A stretch of DNA of 64,000 bases from Paratrimastix pyriformis (GCA_027972325.1 JAPMOS010000016.1:310001-374000); one strand, 5' to 3'; positions 22,090-33,845 are shown, counted from the stretch's first letter. A program made the numbers and translations. The notes: generated from the letters alone by a model not told the origin.

Positions 22090-22735
22090 AATGACCGGAG
22101 AGGGTCGGCGACCTTACCGTTCGCTGGAGGGACCCATAAATCCACCAAACTGTGGTCGTGGTGGCCCCCAGGTCAACCCTTCCCCGGGGGGATAGCCACC
22201 AAGGTCGAAAATTCAAACAGGCTCAGACGGGTCGGGGAAGGATGGCGACCTCAGCAGTCGTTCGGGCCACCTTGCCCTATCATCGCAGGGTGGTCGCGAT
22301 CGACTCCATGGCAACCCTTCCCCGGGGGGATAGCCACCAAGGTCGAAATTTCAAAGTGGTTGGCAAAGGCCGGCGACCTCACCGTTCGCTGGAGGGACCC
22401 ATAAATCTAGCGAACCGTGGTCGGTACCGGCCGCCGATCAACCCTTCCCCGGGGGATAGCCACCAAGGTCAAAATTTCAAACAGGTCGGGGAAGCACGGC
22501 GACCTCACCGTTCGCTGGAGGGACCCATAAATCTAGCGAACCGTGGTTGAGGTTGCCCGCCGATCAACCCTTCCCCGGGGGGATAGCCACCAAGGTCGAA
22601 ATTTCAAACGGGTCGGGGAAGGACGGCGACCTCACCAGTCGTTCGGACCACCCTGCCATATCACCGCAGGATGGTCGCGGTCGACTCCAGGTCAACCCTT
22701 CCCCGGGGAGATAGCCACCAGATTGAGAGCGTAAC
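22090..22735 (+). repeat. Tandem satellite, about 126-142-bp units in two subtypes
   Basis: Each unit begins CAACCCTTCCCCGGGG-GATAGCCACCAAGGTC (starts near 22170, 22312, 22438, 22564 and 22693, the last partial). The second halves come in two forms. Form B contains GTTCGCTGGAGGGACCCATA. Form A contains AGTCGTTCGG and CGCAGG-TGGTCGCG. The order visible is B (partial), A, B, B, A, partial. Confidence 0.9.
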
Positions 22736-22756
22736 GAAGCGAGCTCGCCTGACTTG

Positions 22757-22792
<36 letters not shown>
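22757..22792 (+). repeat. (ATC)n microsatellite
   Basis: About twelve ATC triplets immediately left of the exonuclease-side exons. It is the same motif as the larger tract at 19975-20294, on the other side of the foldback and satellite block. Confidence 0.9.
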
Positions 22793-22794
<2 letters not shown>

Positions 22795-22908
22795 TCATAT
22801 CCAGGCATCGTCATCATTCGGTGGGATGGGGACATGCAAGGATGGGGAACTGGCGGAAGGGGTGGCGGCGGCATGTGGGCGGTGTGGCGGGCGGGAGTCG
22901 GGGCGGAC

Positions 22909-24466
22909 GCCTGGTGCCTGGCCTGGTTCTCCTTCTTCTTGGCATCGAGCTTCGCCTGGCGGGTCTCCTGGGCGGCCCGCTTCTCGACGCTCGCCTGCCG
23001 CTCCCGCTACAGGAATGGCAGGGGGTGAACGCGAACGATGAGCGGAATGGGGAGGCGGCTGCAGAAACACGCAAACAAGGGCCGATGGTGGGGAGGATCG
23101 AAAGGGGATGGGACGGAGGGGTGTCCGACCTCGGCCTCAGCGGCCCGGGTTCCGGCGCAGATGTGGGCCGCCTTGCGCTCTGCCGCGGCGGTTGGCGGGT
23201 TGTGCGGGAGGCGTGCATGGATCCCATTGTCACCCCAAGAAACAGACGAAAGCCGTTCATGAAGGGCGCCAATGACCCGGCGATGGCGATGGCGGCGATG
23301 GGCGGATTGGGCGGAGGCGCGAATGGATCCCAAGAAACAGACGAAAGCAGTTTATGAAGGTGGCAGGTAGCAATCGCATGTGCGTGAGGATGTGGTCTAC
23401 CAGATGGGGCCACAGGCCCTATTTCCAGGCCCCACGGGGCTGAGTGGGCATAACCGGCGGACCGATGCGCACGTGGCAGAAGGGGCAGTGGAGCGGCGAG
23501 TAGTCGAAGAGCATCCGCTCGGCATGGGCCGGGGCGAGGGCCGTCACTCGGTCCCAGAGACTGCATCCCCACCCAGGCGGGGCGGACATGGTCATGAACA
23601 CCGGGGTCATGATGACCGGGGGGGGGGTCAGGGGTGGAACAGACGCCATGTTTTTCCAAGCATCAAAGGCGGCATATCTGCGTGATGTGTGTGTGTGTGT
23701 GGTAATAGCGCATCAGAATAGGCCAGGGGGTCGATGGGTCGGACAGACTTGAGCTGCTCCTCCGTGAGGGGGAATATGCTCCAGTCGGAACACTGAGTCG
23801 TTTTTTGTTTTTGACAGAGAATGGTCTGATCGCCCAAAAGACGCTGCGGAGGCGAGAACAGTGGGTGGTGGTTTGGGGGGTGGGCCAGGAAGACCTGCAG
23901 GCACTCTTGAAGGGGCAGGACTTGGTACGTGGGCGATCGGGTGAGATCTTGGAGAGCCGGAATGGCGTCTTTGTCCAGCTGTTGAAGAGCAAAAATACTA
24001 ACGCGAGGTAAGAAACACCGCCAGAAAATATCACAGACACGGGCTCGAGTGCCAGATCATTCCATAGCATTTTTATATCCTGATGAAAATGTCACGAGGG
24101 ATATCGGGATGTGTAAAGGCAGACCATATGAGGATCGTCACAGATAAAACGCTTTGCACGGAAAAAACGTTTTAAGAAGTCTGGGACTTCCAAGGAAGCG
24201 GTGGTCCTGTGTATAATCATGGTCTCTGTAAGCGTAGAAAACTGGAACAAGGCAATTGGGTTGATGTGCTCGTTATCTTAGAGAGTGTCAGAAAAAAGAT
24301 TTTGTGTGCCTTTTGGACCTTGAAACGGCTTCCATTCCTGGTCAAAGCCAAACACATCAGATGTCTGTGCAAACTGTGCGAAAATTCCTGGTAAATCGGG
24401 ATCTTCGATTTTATAATAGTGCACACGGAGTTGCTGCGCGGTGGTCACATCCACTCGCAGCAGCAT
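22909..24466 (-). CDS. DEDDy 3'-5' exonuclease (EXD2/Mut-7/WRN-exonuclease type)
   Basis: 3'-5' exonuclease of the DEDDy superfamily acting on RNA or DNA. ATG at 24466 (MLLRVDVTTAQQL). Motif Exo I is GFDQEWKPF (about 24340), followed across a 42-nt intron by NPIALFQFSTLTETMIIH. PDFLKRFFRAKRFICDDP and DIKMLWNDLALEP give Exo II. QCSDWSIFPLTEEQLK joins YAAFDAWKNMA across intron 23678-23748 to form Exo III. The next intron (23561-23644) leads to LWDRVTALAPAHAERM and a C-terminal CPFCH motif. All catalytic acids and the Tyr are present. An in-frame stop occurs at 23419. Alternatively, splicing continues into two charged helical exons, AAERKAAHICAGTRAAEAE and RERQASVEKRAAQETRQA, with a donor at 22908. 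Its start lies less than 100 bp from the divergent thiamine pyrophosphokinase gene. Confidence 0.85.
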
Positions 24467-24547
24467 CCGTTGAAACAAATTTGACGAACGACCAGATTAG
24501 AGAACCTTTGGGGTGAACTTTGCATCAGGAGAATCTCCCTTTCAAGT

Positions 24548-25909
24548 AGCAATCTCTCAGAAACGGTGGCCTCTCTTCAAACGACACTCATCCTCCTAAA
24601 CTATCAGTTTCCGAAGGTCAGTAATTGTCCATCGGACATTCAAAATCGGCATACATTTGTTAGATCTGGAAAGAGCTCTGGGCTCAAGGTTGGGGAACCT
24701 CTTCTCTTGGCCCCCAACTGAACCTTATTTGTAGCGACCACGGTGATCTGCGGTGACGCTGGACTAGATCGTCTCTTCAACTCTCTCACTGAAACCGAAC
24801 GCCCAAAGTCTGGCAACATAAACGCGTAAATGGCTCTCATAGCCTGCCCGAGTAGATATGTTCCAAAGGCCGTCATTGGGGATTTAGATAGCGTGAGTCG
24901 GTCATCACTCGAATATTATGGCCCCCTGGTTTGCGTCCATGATCGATGAGGGCCATTCTCATCAAGACTGCCCTCCCTTGTCGTAGGGGACCGAGATAGT
25001 ACATTATCTCGACCAAGACACGAACGACTTGGAAAAATGTTTCAAGTATCTTCGCGAAAAGGTCTCTACCCCCACCTTTGGACTTCCTCACCCCTCCTCC
25101 CTCCGCCAGTGCCATATCACCCCGGGCGACAGTGTGATCGTCTTGGGCAGTTTGGGTGGCCGATTTGACCAGGTCTGGAACCACCCGATCCTTTGTGAAC
25201 GATTAGCGATGCCTGCTCACCCCCAGGAAATGGCCAACATCAATGCGGTGCTGAAGCACTACCTTGCCATGCCTACATCCCCCCCGCGGCTGGCTCCGCC
25301 CGACGAGCGGCCGACCAGCGGCATCTTTGGGACGCTGGGTGTGGTCCTCGTGTCGGAGGAGTCGCTGGTGTCCGTCCTGATGCCCACCGCTCCGGTCCGC
25401 CTCCATCACCTCCATCACCTCCATCACCTCCTCCTCCTCCTCCTCCTCCTCCTCCTCCTCCTCCTCCTCCTCCTCTCACTCCACTCTCACCCGCGCCACA
25501 CCCATCTGTTGGCCTGTCCAGGGCCACCCGCACGTCATCTACCGGGACGAGGCCAGGGAGCTTCCGACCTGTGGCCTGGTCCGTCCCGTCCCTGAGTCCC
25601 TCCACGGGCCCTGATCTCGCCTCTTCTGGCTGTTCCCCCGGCACTCCCACCGCCCCCGACATTCCCCATTGCCTGGCTCCCCACGCCGGCCTCTCTCACC
25701 CTGCCGATACGCTCCCCCTCGTCTTCCTCCCCCCCGGGCAGATTCCCTTATTCGGCGCGTCGGAGGTGATCACGACGGGGCTGCAGTGGAACGTCACGGG
25801 GCCGCTGCAGTTCGGGTCGCTCATCAGCACCTCAAACGCCTCCCTCGACCGGGTCCCCGTCACGGTTCACTGCGACAGGCCCCTCGTTTGGACCCGTGTG
25901 CTCCGATAG
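24548..25909 (+). CDS. TPK1: Thiamine pyrophosphokinase
   Basis: Transfers pyrophosphate from ATP to thiamine to make thiamine pyrophosphate. Spliced exons give the family in order: TLILLNYQFPK, IWKELWAQ, ATTVICGDAGLDRLF, YVPKAVIGDLDSVS (the conserved GD-x-DS), SSLEYYGPL, GTEIVHYLDQDTNDLEKC, DSVIVLGSLGGRFDQ, EMANINAVLKHYL, HPHVIYRDEARELP, then the C-terminal beta-sandwich IPLFGASEVITTGLQWNVTG and FGSLISTSNASL, ending at a stop at 25907-25909. The usual DGGAN is replaced by GDAGL. A longer loop follows KHYL than in animal TPK. Introns are short, several starting GTCTG or GTTTG. I find no ATG between the exonuclease start and the first recognisable residues, so the first exon or start codon is unresolved. 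Confidence 0.85.
25411..25473 (+). repeat. (CTC)n microsatellite in the TPK gene
   Basis: Four CATCACCTC-type units run into about fourteen CTC triplets, inside the intron before the HPHVIYRDEARELP exon. In sense it forms a pyrimidine tract. Confidence 0.9.
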
Positions 25910-26096
25910 CCATGAGCGCGAGAAGCGGGCGAGCGGATGGCGCGTGGGGGGCGAGAAGCGGGGGGGGATGACGATGCTCTCCATCAGTGACTCGGTCCCT
26001 CCCCCCGTCTCGCCGATTAATTTGGTTTGGCGAAACACTCAGGGCAACTGTCCTCTTCCTTTCTGTTGTTCGCCCCGCTTGGCAAACACAAGGGGT

Positions 26097-27386
26097 TCAC
26101 TCCTCCTCGGCCAAGACTTCGCCCAGCTGCTCCAGAGGCAGCGCGAAGGGCAGCCCGACCGCCCCGCTCGTGATATCTGGATCGGGCCACACCGCCGTGG
26201 CCTCCCAGGCCCCCAGCAGCACCAGCTGCCACCGCACGGCGCGGGAAACGTGGCACAGCATTGTGGCGGTGGACGCAGCACTCCTGCGGGTCTGTGGACT
26301 CGCAAGTAGAAGGTCCGGGGACCGGAGATACCCTGCGAACCACTCAGCAACTCCGGCGCGGGCCATCTCCGCGAGGCAGGCAGGGTGGATGGCCAGCTGT
26401 CTGAGGAGGGCGCAGAGATCGGGGGCCAGGGGCGACGACGTCTCGATCGTGTGAAGGATCCCGGCGATCACAGGGACGAAGACGTCCTGCGGACGGTTCT
26501 GTCTGCTCAACTGGACCAAGAGCGAAAGAATGCGCACCGCGAAGAGAAGGGGTTGTTCGGCGGGCAGGAAGGGGTAATCCGCCCGTGGGTGAGTCAGGCT
26601 GTCGACGAGATGCCGTGCCATCGGGACCGCAAGTTGAAGGAGCTCGGAAACATCTTGCGCGATGCCGATGTTGTTGGCTACGGAACAAATTCCAAGGATT
26701 GCTGCCGTTCGGCGCAAGTGGGGAGCTTCAGCGGCTCTGACCAGGGCACTGGTGACGCCCGCTTCGAGAAAGGCAACGGGCCATTCTGAGTTGGTGACAC
26801 ATAAATTCCCAGCACAAGAAAGGGCAGCTCGGGCAAGGGGCAGCGGGCCTGTGAGCGCCTCGCAGATACGCATGGGAAGGCCGGTGCAGCAGAGCAGAAC
26901 CCTTCGATTATGTGTTGTGCTTGCCAGGGCCGAGATTGTCTGAAGTAACGCGGTAAAGTGTTTGGGACTTGAGACGACAGCATCAGTTCGGCACATCACC
27001 GCAAGGCTGGGGGCAACACTGCTGGCTTGAATGGAATGCCGACATGCTCTGTTGGAGGCGGCCTGCGACACCTCCTGACATATTCGTTCGGCCTCGAGCC
27101 AATTATTCGTTTCGACTGCCTGTTTGAGCACCCCTGTGTTACGCACGAACTCTTTGAGCAACAGGAAAGCGCGAGTAAATATTGCGCGTGTCGAGTCAGC
27201 ATTCCGGCAGCCTATCAAATTTGACGATGCACGCATTGCCATCAACCCCGCTGCCCCCACGCACCTACGATCCTTTGGCAACTCCGGCCATTCAAAGGAG
27301 GCCAAGAGTGTCCGCGTGAAGTTTCGGATGAGGTCATAAGACTTTTTGGAGTAGCCTGCACCCTTTGGAGCTGCTTTTTCAGCCAC
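26097..27386 (-). CDS. Helical-repeat (armadillo/HEAT-like) protein, single long exon
   Basis: An uninterrupted 1.3-kb frame, unusual beside its heavily spliced neighbours. It begins in AEKAAPKGAGYSKKSYDLI and ends with EQLGEVLAEEE. The sequence is a chain of amphipathic helices (ALLQTISALASTTHNRRVL; ALVRAAEAPHLRRTAAILG; AVRILSLLVQLSRQN; DLCALLRQLAIHPACLAEM), typical of ARM/HEAT solenoids. No closer family is recognised. The first codon of the open frame is GTG with an in-frame TAA just upstream. The true ATG must therefore be in a short upstream exon (a GGGACAG acceptor is possible at about 27388) or at the internal ATG of MAMRASSN. The 5' end faces the divergent small gene at 27.5 kb. Confidence 0.6.
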   Translation of the reverse strand: MAEKAAPKGAGYSKKSYDLIRNFTRTLLASFEWPELPKDRRCVGAAGLMAMRASSNLIGCRNADSTRAIFTRAFLLLKEFVRNTGVLKQAVETNNWLEAERICQEVSQAASNRACRHSIQASSVAPSLAVMCRTDAVVSSPKHFTALLQTISALASTTHNRRVLLCCTGLPMRICEALTGPLPLARAALSCAGNLCVTNSEWPVAFLEAGVTSALVRAAEAPHLRRTAAILGICSVANNIGIAQDVSELLQLAVPMARHLVDSLTHPRADYPFLPAEQPLLFAVRILSLLVQLSRQNRPQDVFVPVIAGILHTIETSSPLAPDLCALLRQLAIHPACLAEMARAGVAEWFAGYLRSPDLLLASPQTRRSAASTATMLCHVSRAVRWQLVLLGAWEATAVWPDPDITSGAVGLPFALPLEQLGEVLAEEE

Positions 27387-27475
27387 GCCCTGTCCCTCCC
27401 ATTAAGGGGAAGTCTCGACCAAAAGTTCGTTGGAGAATCGAATCGGTTTCGGCAATTCGACACTCCCTGAGTAGA

Positions 27476-27974
27476 AATGGACCACAAAGGAGGTGATAGA
27501 CTCAGAGACAAAGGACAAGTTGCGCGAACTGAGACGTTATTTCGACAAGGTTGACCAAACCGAACTTGATGTCTGTGTCTTTTTTTTGCGTTGAGTCCCC
27601 CCCGAATCGAGACGAAGGTGATCGACGAGGACGAGTGGAACCAGCTAGTTGACCAGGCCGCACGGAGGGGACTGAACTACCTCCCGATTCCTGGGACGGA
27701 GCCACCAATGGAGCAGGAAGAGTCACCGCAGCCCAAGTCCCTCAATGCCCGGCTTGTGGCACTACTCCAGCCAGTCGATCTCACCACGCGGTATGGCGAG
27801 GAAAAGGCCGAGGCTATGGACGAGGAGGGTCAGGTGCCCACCCGCTCTATCGAAGAGTCTTTTCTCCAGCGCTCATTCATGCGACAAACGATTCTGGAGG
27901 CTTCGCCGACCGTCGGGTTTGCCAAACCGCCCCGACGGCGCCAGAGCTCGACCCCATACCCGATGGAAGGATGA
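27476..27974 (+). CDS. Small acidic/basic protein, unrecognised
   Basis: The second exon (about 27610-27974) encodes TKVIDEDEWNQLVDQAARRG, LNYLPIPGTEPPM, NARLVALLQPVDLTTRYGEE and QRSFMRQTILEASPTVGF, ending at a stop in PYPMEG. A 41-nt intron (GTCTG...CGAG, about 27571-27611) joins it in frame to DKLRELRRYFDKVDQTELD. The ATG at 27476 is in a different frame from that exon, so the 5' end is not settled. About 130-150 residues in total. No family recognised. Confidence 0.5.
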
Positions 27975-28369
27975 AGACCCCTTTTGTTGTTTTGGGGAAA
28001 CGCAAGAAGAGAAACTGAGGACAAATATACCGACCGTCAATCCGACGGTGAGGCCTCTCCCATAACAAGACAATTGCCTCGAAAAGGAAGATCACGCGCA
28101 CAATGGGGGCAGCACAACAAACGCAAGAACAGCACACCGAGAAGAAGAGAAAGAGCCCCCTGGTAGCGTTTCGTGTCGCGCCAAAGGTAGGAGGAGGCTT
28201 AGTTCACCCACACTGGGTCCACACAGGGCACGCTCGAGCGAAGACAGAAGAAGAAGAAAAAGAAGAAAAAGAAAAAACTGAACAGACCGCAAAAAAACAA
28301 AAAAGCACCAAAGAAACGAAGGAGAAAAGAGAGAAAAGAAGGCAGGTGTGGGGCGGGGCGCCTGTGGAT

Positions 28370-31224
28370 CTAGGGCCCTGCGAAAGCCTCCGAAAGGACC
28401 TCCTCCACCCGCCATCGCATGACCCCGTCCTCCTCCTCGTCCTCTTCCTCGTCCTCCTCGTCCTCCACCGCCCCTCCCCTGGTGGCTCCCTCCTCGGGGA
28501 GGACGTAGCCGGCCCCCCGCGGGGTCCACTCGGAGTCGTCCTCGCAGGAGCACGTCGCCATGGGCCCAGCGCCGGCGGCCAGGCTGGGGCTGGGCTCGCC
28601 CCGGGTGATGAACCACTCCTCCTCCGCCGCTCCGGGCTGGTCGAAGGGACCGGCAGGGGCTGTCCCGGGAGGAGAGAGACGGAAAGGTGATGAACCCACC
28701 CATAGGCCTACCGCGCAGTGCCACATGGGCGGGCGAGGGCGGGCGGGACGGGACGGGACGGGCAGGATGGCAGACAGAGGGCAGGTAGCGGCTCGGGGTC
28801 GGCCAGGTCCCAGCCGGAGGCGGTGGCCAGCTCGTCCATGGGGAGCGCGCCGCCCAGGTCCCACTCGGTGGGCATCACCCCCTCGGCCACCCCCACCGCA
28901 GGGGCCTGCGGGAGATGGTGGGGGGTGGCGGGGGAGCTGTGAGTGCGACAAGGATGGGCACAGGTGCAGCCGCCGCAGAAAGACCACGCCCACGCACCCC
29001 CCCCCCCCCCCCCCCCACACACACGCACAGAGAGAATACCCCCCCCACCCACCCCGCGCACAGCGCGCAAAAAACGGTCAAACGCACGCATGCCGCGCGC
29101 CGAGCCAGTCGATGGCCCCGAGGAGACCATCGCCGCCATCAGGCTGGCTGGCGGGACATCCACGGGGAGCCACCGGCGGGACGACGAGGTCCATCGACCG
29201 GCCAAACAGCGGCCCACAAATTTACTGGTTTTACTCCGGCCGGGGGGAGGCAGGGCGGGCTTCCGCCCCTCTCCACGACCACGAGAAGCCCTGCTGCTCA
29301 CTCTGGCCCGCCGGACTCAGTCTGGCGATCGCGGGGCCTCTTTTTCTGGACCCCCCGGCCGCTCCGCCCCAGCGGATCCTCGCGACTTGGCGAGCGGACC
29401 TGCTGCGAGCCCAACCCGTCGCCCTCTGGCAGCTCGGGCTTGCCGGGCTGAGGCGGCTCGGCCTGGGGCCGTTGAGACTGGGGGGGCGGGGGCTGTGGAT
29501 GTGGGGACGGGGTGGGGGGCGGCTGGCTGTTCAGAGCCAGGGGAGGGGAGGCCATCCCGGGCTGGATGACCGTCCGGAGGGGCGGGCTGGGGCTCCCGGT
29601 GGCCGAAGTGGTCGGGCTGATGGGCGACAGGGCGGCCATGGGGGAGACCGGAGGAAGCGGGGGCAGGTGCAGAGGCAAGGGGGGCAGCCGCTGGTTCAGG
29701 GCGAATCCGGTCGGGGGCACCGCCGACGGGACGGGCGGCCCGCTGGGGGGCAGCGAGTAGGCCGAGCAGTTGACCAGCTGCCAGTTGGGCAGCGGGGCCC
29801 ACTGGACCGGCGGCGCGGGTGCGGGTGCGGGCGGGGGGACGCCTGGTGGAAAGCGCTGGTAGGCGGGGGTCCAGGAGATGGGCGAGGGAGCCAACCGCGC
29901 CGGGTAGGAGCCGCCCGCCACTGGGGTGGGATAGCAGGCCGGCATGTAGCACGGAACGGGGACGGGTACCGGCACTGGGACGGGCATGAGGGGCATGGCG
30001 GGGTATTGTGGGGGAAGCTGCTGATATTGCTGTGGGGAGGTCGGATGGGTGGGCCCCGAGGGGGAGAGGGCGGCCGGGTGGGGCGCCCGAGCGGCCTGCT
30101 GGGCAGTTGGGGCGGGAGCCGGGAGAGCGACCCGGGCTGCACGTCTGTCAATGTGCATCATCCAGGGGCCGCCCCGGGGGCAGCCCAGACTGGGTGGAGG
30201 GCGATGAGAACAAGAAAAGAGGAATGGGCGATGAGGCCGTGTCTCGCAATGAGAGTGGTGCCAATGTTGGAGCCTCCACCCTCCCGGCCCACTGGAAACA
30301 CGCCAACGATGCGAAAACGAATGTGGGACGGGCTGTCTCTGCTGCCGGGGGGGAACACAGACTGGGCGGCCAAGGCCCGTACCAGGGCTGTGACCTCGGA
30401 CATGGTCTGGTGGCATTGGGCCTGCTGAGCGGGCGCGTAGACGGTCACCCGCTGCCGGGCCGACGGGGCCGGGAAGGCCGAGAAGAACGAGAGGGGCCGG
30501 GCATGGTCCGTGGCTGGTGGGACGGTGAGTGAGCCGGAGGAAGCAGCGAGCGTGGGGGAAGACAGACTGTCGACGAAGCGAAAGGTGAGATCGACCGGAG
30601 TGGGCTCGCCCAAGCGCCGCTGCAATTCGAGGTATTTCTGGGCAATCTCGTCGAAAACCTGGGGAGGACACCGACCGGGGTGGTGAAGGTAGTGAGAGAG
30701 AAAGAAAAGACCTTCCAAATTTCGCCGCATTTCCAAAGTATTAAAGTCCCGCGTGCACGTTGGCGCTTCTTACGTTCTGTTGCTCCCTGGGTGGTCTTGG
30801 CAGGAATCGAGCCGTTGCCCATCGTACTGGCAAGCTCTTCGAGATCGCGATTCTCGGCGGAGAGCTCATCGAGAATTTCGAGAGATGGACTTGGCGGAAT
30901 TGGCCGAAATCTGACGGTGAAATCCTTGGGATCGGACAGGTCTTCCAGAAGTTGGCGGGTGTTGACCAAAACAGCGTAGGCTTGGGCCAAATCGGCTTGA
31001 ATCTCCCTCCAGAGGGTCTCGGAAAACTTTTCCAGCTTGTGCTCGAGACTGGTTCCCTCGGCAGTGCTCCCAAAGAGAGCTTTCAATGACACTGTCACCG
31101 AGACACCCAGTTGGGGCTGGAGATCACGCCATGTCTCGCACAGGTCGCGCGTGATGGAAAATACGAAATTAAGGTGCTGAAGGATCTCCTCCACGGTGAC
31201 CTCGGCTTTTCGAGTTGAGGGCAT
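28370..31224 (-). CDS. Helical N-terminus plus Pro-rich protein, unrecognised
   Basis: ATG at 31224 (MPSTRKAEVTVEEILQHLNF) starts a well-conserved-looking helical/alpha-beta domain: FSITRDLCETWRDLQPQLGV, KFSETLWREIQADLAQAYAV and DFTVRFRPIPPSPSLEIL. The next exon, VFDEIAQKYLELQRRLGEPT, leads to LTFRFVDSLSSPTL. The middle third is Pro/Gln/Ala low complexity (PPQYPAMPLMPVPVPVPVPV). The 3' exons read VMPTEWDLGGALPMDELATA and EEEWFITRGEPS, then an acidic run and RWRVEEVLSEAFAGP, stopping at 28370. A WD or W-x-x-L/I type motif near the end (EEEWFIT) could be a short interaction motif. The balance of a folded head and a disordered Pro-rich tail recalls autophagy or mediator adaptor proteins, but I cannot assign it. 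Confidence 0.55.
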
Positions 31225-31745
31225 ATCGAAAGCGCTGGCCGCAGGCCAAAGAGAGTAGGAAGACCCGTTCGGCGGTGTCCGCGGCGTCTCGTGAGTCACC
31301 CGCGTGACGTTTCTGGATGAGTTGCCCCCCCCCGTTGGATGTTCAACATAGTTTCAACATAGATTCGTTATTTGTAAAAAGAGAAAAAAGAACAGAATGG
31401 TGTCGGAGGTCTTTGACCGAACTGAACTCATTGCCTTCTCGCACCTGCTACATTGGGTCCAACAACCTCTAGCCGCACTTGTTGCTTTGAAGATCGCACG
31501 GATCGATAGATCAGCGCGTTTGCTGTGATGATGGAAAGTGGGACAACGGAGAATGAGTATGCAAGCGTGCTGTGGCATAACCAACTGACATACATCTCGG
31601 CCTTTTTGTGAATATTGAAGAACGCAATGTGCGGTGAGGAAAAGCCCCCCCCCCCCATGAATGCGACCCTCGAGGGAGGAGGGAGGTGAAAGACCGAGAA
31701 ACGACCCGTTTTCTAGCCCTCGAGTAGCTGTGTATTTCGCTGCCC
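31225..31745. promoter_or_regulatory. Divergent intergenic region
   Basis: 520 bp between the minus-strand Pro-rich gene and the plus-strand RCC1-type gene. It contains a C run at 31648-31658 and AT-richer text. It presumably holds both promoters; no gene seen. Confidence 0.4.
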
Positions 31746-33563
31746 ATGCCCTATTCGGGGTCGGGGACCGTCCGCCCTGGGACGATGGCCTGCGCGCCGC
31801 CCAACAACGAATGCCGGCTCCTGCCCGCTCGCAGTCTGTTATATTTGGAGGAAAAATGGCGAACTCGAACAATTCCAGAATGCCGATGCCCCCACGATCC
31901 TAAAAACTGGCAGTGCCTGTCTCCCGAACCACGGATGGCCACTCCTCCTCACGTTGCTGTTGCGCGTGCTGCTTATACTTGGGGATTGAACTCGAGGCAC
32001 TCTTTGGGCCTCGGCGCTTCCTCTGCCCCCAAAATTTTTGTTCCGGCCAAGGTGACAGGGCTCGCAGCCAGAGCAGGGCCCTATGTGGATGTATCAACCG
32101 GGTCTCGCAATCTCTGTTTTTTGGTTACGAATCGTCGATAAAAATATAGAGGGTTTTTTTCGATGGCCTTGTCCCAATCGGGCCAAATTTGGAGTTGGGG
32201 GTCTGTTCGTTCATGATCATTGGGCGTTTGTCAAGAATGTACTCTAGTTCGGGCAAGTGCGGGCGACTCGGAACTGGCAACGAGGATGACACTGTTGTTC
32301 CTGTACAGATTCGAGGATTCGGTACGTCGCACCCTGTTCAGATCTCCTGTGGTGACTGGCACGCTGGGTGCGTTTGCGACGACGGGAAGGCCTTCGTTTG
32401 GGGGTACAACTGCGCAGTTGGATGTTCGGCTAATTCGTTGGTCCGATTCTGACTCATGTGCATTTTGTCAAATGATTCCTTTCCGTCGCTGCCACAGGTG
32501 CCACGGCAGGTCGACCTTCCCGAGGGTGTGCGTGCCCTCCAGATCAGCTGCGGTGAGCGCTGCACAGGGATCGTCACCTCGGATGGGCGCATCTTCACCT
32601 TCGCCAATGGGAGTACCATCCTGTTGGGGCATCCCGCCGATGCCCCGGGGATTGAGACCTCCCGGCCCACCCCCATCGCCTTCTTTGACGGGGCCGCCCA
32701 TGCCGCGGTCAAAGTCGTCATGAGCTTCCAGTCTGCTCCCCTGGCATCTCCTTCTCGTACACCGCACAACTGCTCTTGCCCTCGTCACCCCCCTGACAGA
32801 CACGCGGCCGCCGTGGACCGCGAGGGGAACCTGTACATGTGGGGCAGCTGCGCGGATGGTGCCCTGGCCGTGCCGGCTTCGACCCGGGTCATCCACACCC
32901 CGCAGCTAGTGCAGATCCCCCCTGAGGACGCGGCGGTGGCTGGGGGCCCGGCGGCGGGCAACCAGACGGGCGTCCGTGTGGTGGATGTGGCCCTGAGCAA
33001 GGCACCCCGCTGGCTGCACACGGCGGTGTGCGACGACCAAGGGCGGATGTGGGTGTGGTCTGTCGGAGGACGGCCCGGTTTCATATGATGACGGCGATCG
33101 GCTCGTGGATGTAGGGGTTCGAACTACAAGGGGAAGCTGGGACTGTCGGCCAAGTGGTCCCACGGTGACGAGGACCAGGTCTGGCCCTCCGCCCCCGGTT
33201 TTTCACCCGTCACCTGGCTTTTTTCCTCCGCTACCAGCATACCCATGTGCCCAGTTTGGTGACCCATTTCATGGAGCAGCAGCGGAGAGTGGTCTCCGTA
33301 GCCAGTGGAGGGATCTACTCGGCCGCCATGGATGAGCAGGGCGGCGTCTGGACGTGGGGTCTGCCCGCCCCTCCACCCATCGTCAAGGCTCACTTTGTCT
33401 GTGTTCAGGTTGCGGATCGGATGGTCGCCTTGGCCATCCCGAGGCCGAGGGCCATCGCTACCTTTCTCGAGAGGGGTTCCCTCGTCTGGTGGATGGGATT
33501 GGCCAGCGTGGCGTCAAGTTGACCTGCGGGTATTATGCAATGGTGGTTTTGACCACCGAGTAA
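31746..33563 (+). CDS. RCC1-repeat (beta-propeller) protein
   Basis: RCC1-type seven-bladed propeller; known members act as Ran/GTPase exchange factors or protein scaffolds. ATG at 31746. After a 65-residue leader with Cys residues come blades AAYTWGLNSRHSLGLG, SQSGQIWSWGSGKCGRLGTG (joined over a GTCTG intron at about 32202-32250), QISCGDWHAGCVCDDGKAFV with WGYN, ALQISCGERCTGIVTSDGRI, AAVDREGNLYMWGSCADG, AVCDDQGRMWVWS, YKGKLGLSAKWSHGDED, GGIYSAAMDEQGGVWTWG and a last blade GCGSDGRLGHPEAEGHR...GVKLTCGYYAMVVLTTE to a stop at 33561-33563. About six introns of 50-70 nt. No extra catalytic domain. Divergent from the gene at 31.2 kb and followed by RPL23. Confidence 0.85.
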
Positions 33564-33845
33564 TGACCACGCTGATTTTCAGAGGCGATCAAATTGCCCA
33601 ATGACTTTTCATTGCCGCGGCATATTCGAATATCGGCAGGCACATCCGGAATATGGTAATCAGCAGCGATAAACGCTGATGCCAAAAACAATGGGTTTGT
33701 TTCTCATTCCCCACCCAAAAAGCGACCCTGGGTCGAGCAAAGCGTGATCGAAAAGCTGGAAGGATGGCAGAAAACGAGCAAAAGTAAGCGCAAGAGACAG
33801 TCTCCTCTGCCGGGGTGTACCTGCTCTCACCGCGCGCTCAGGCCG

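Noticed and set aside
22170-22735. CRISPR array or rRNA spacer
   Set aside because: Units are 126-142 bp with repeated rather than unique second halves, and there is no rRNA or cas context; it is a satellite.
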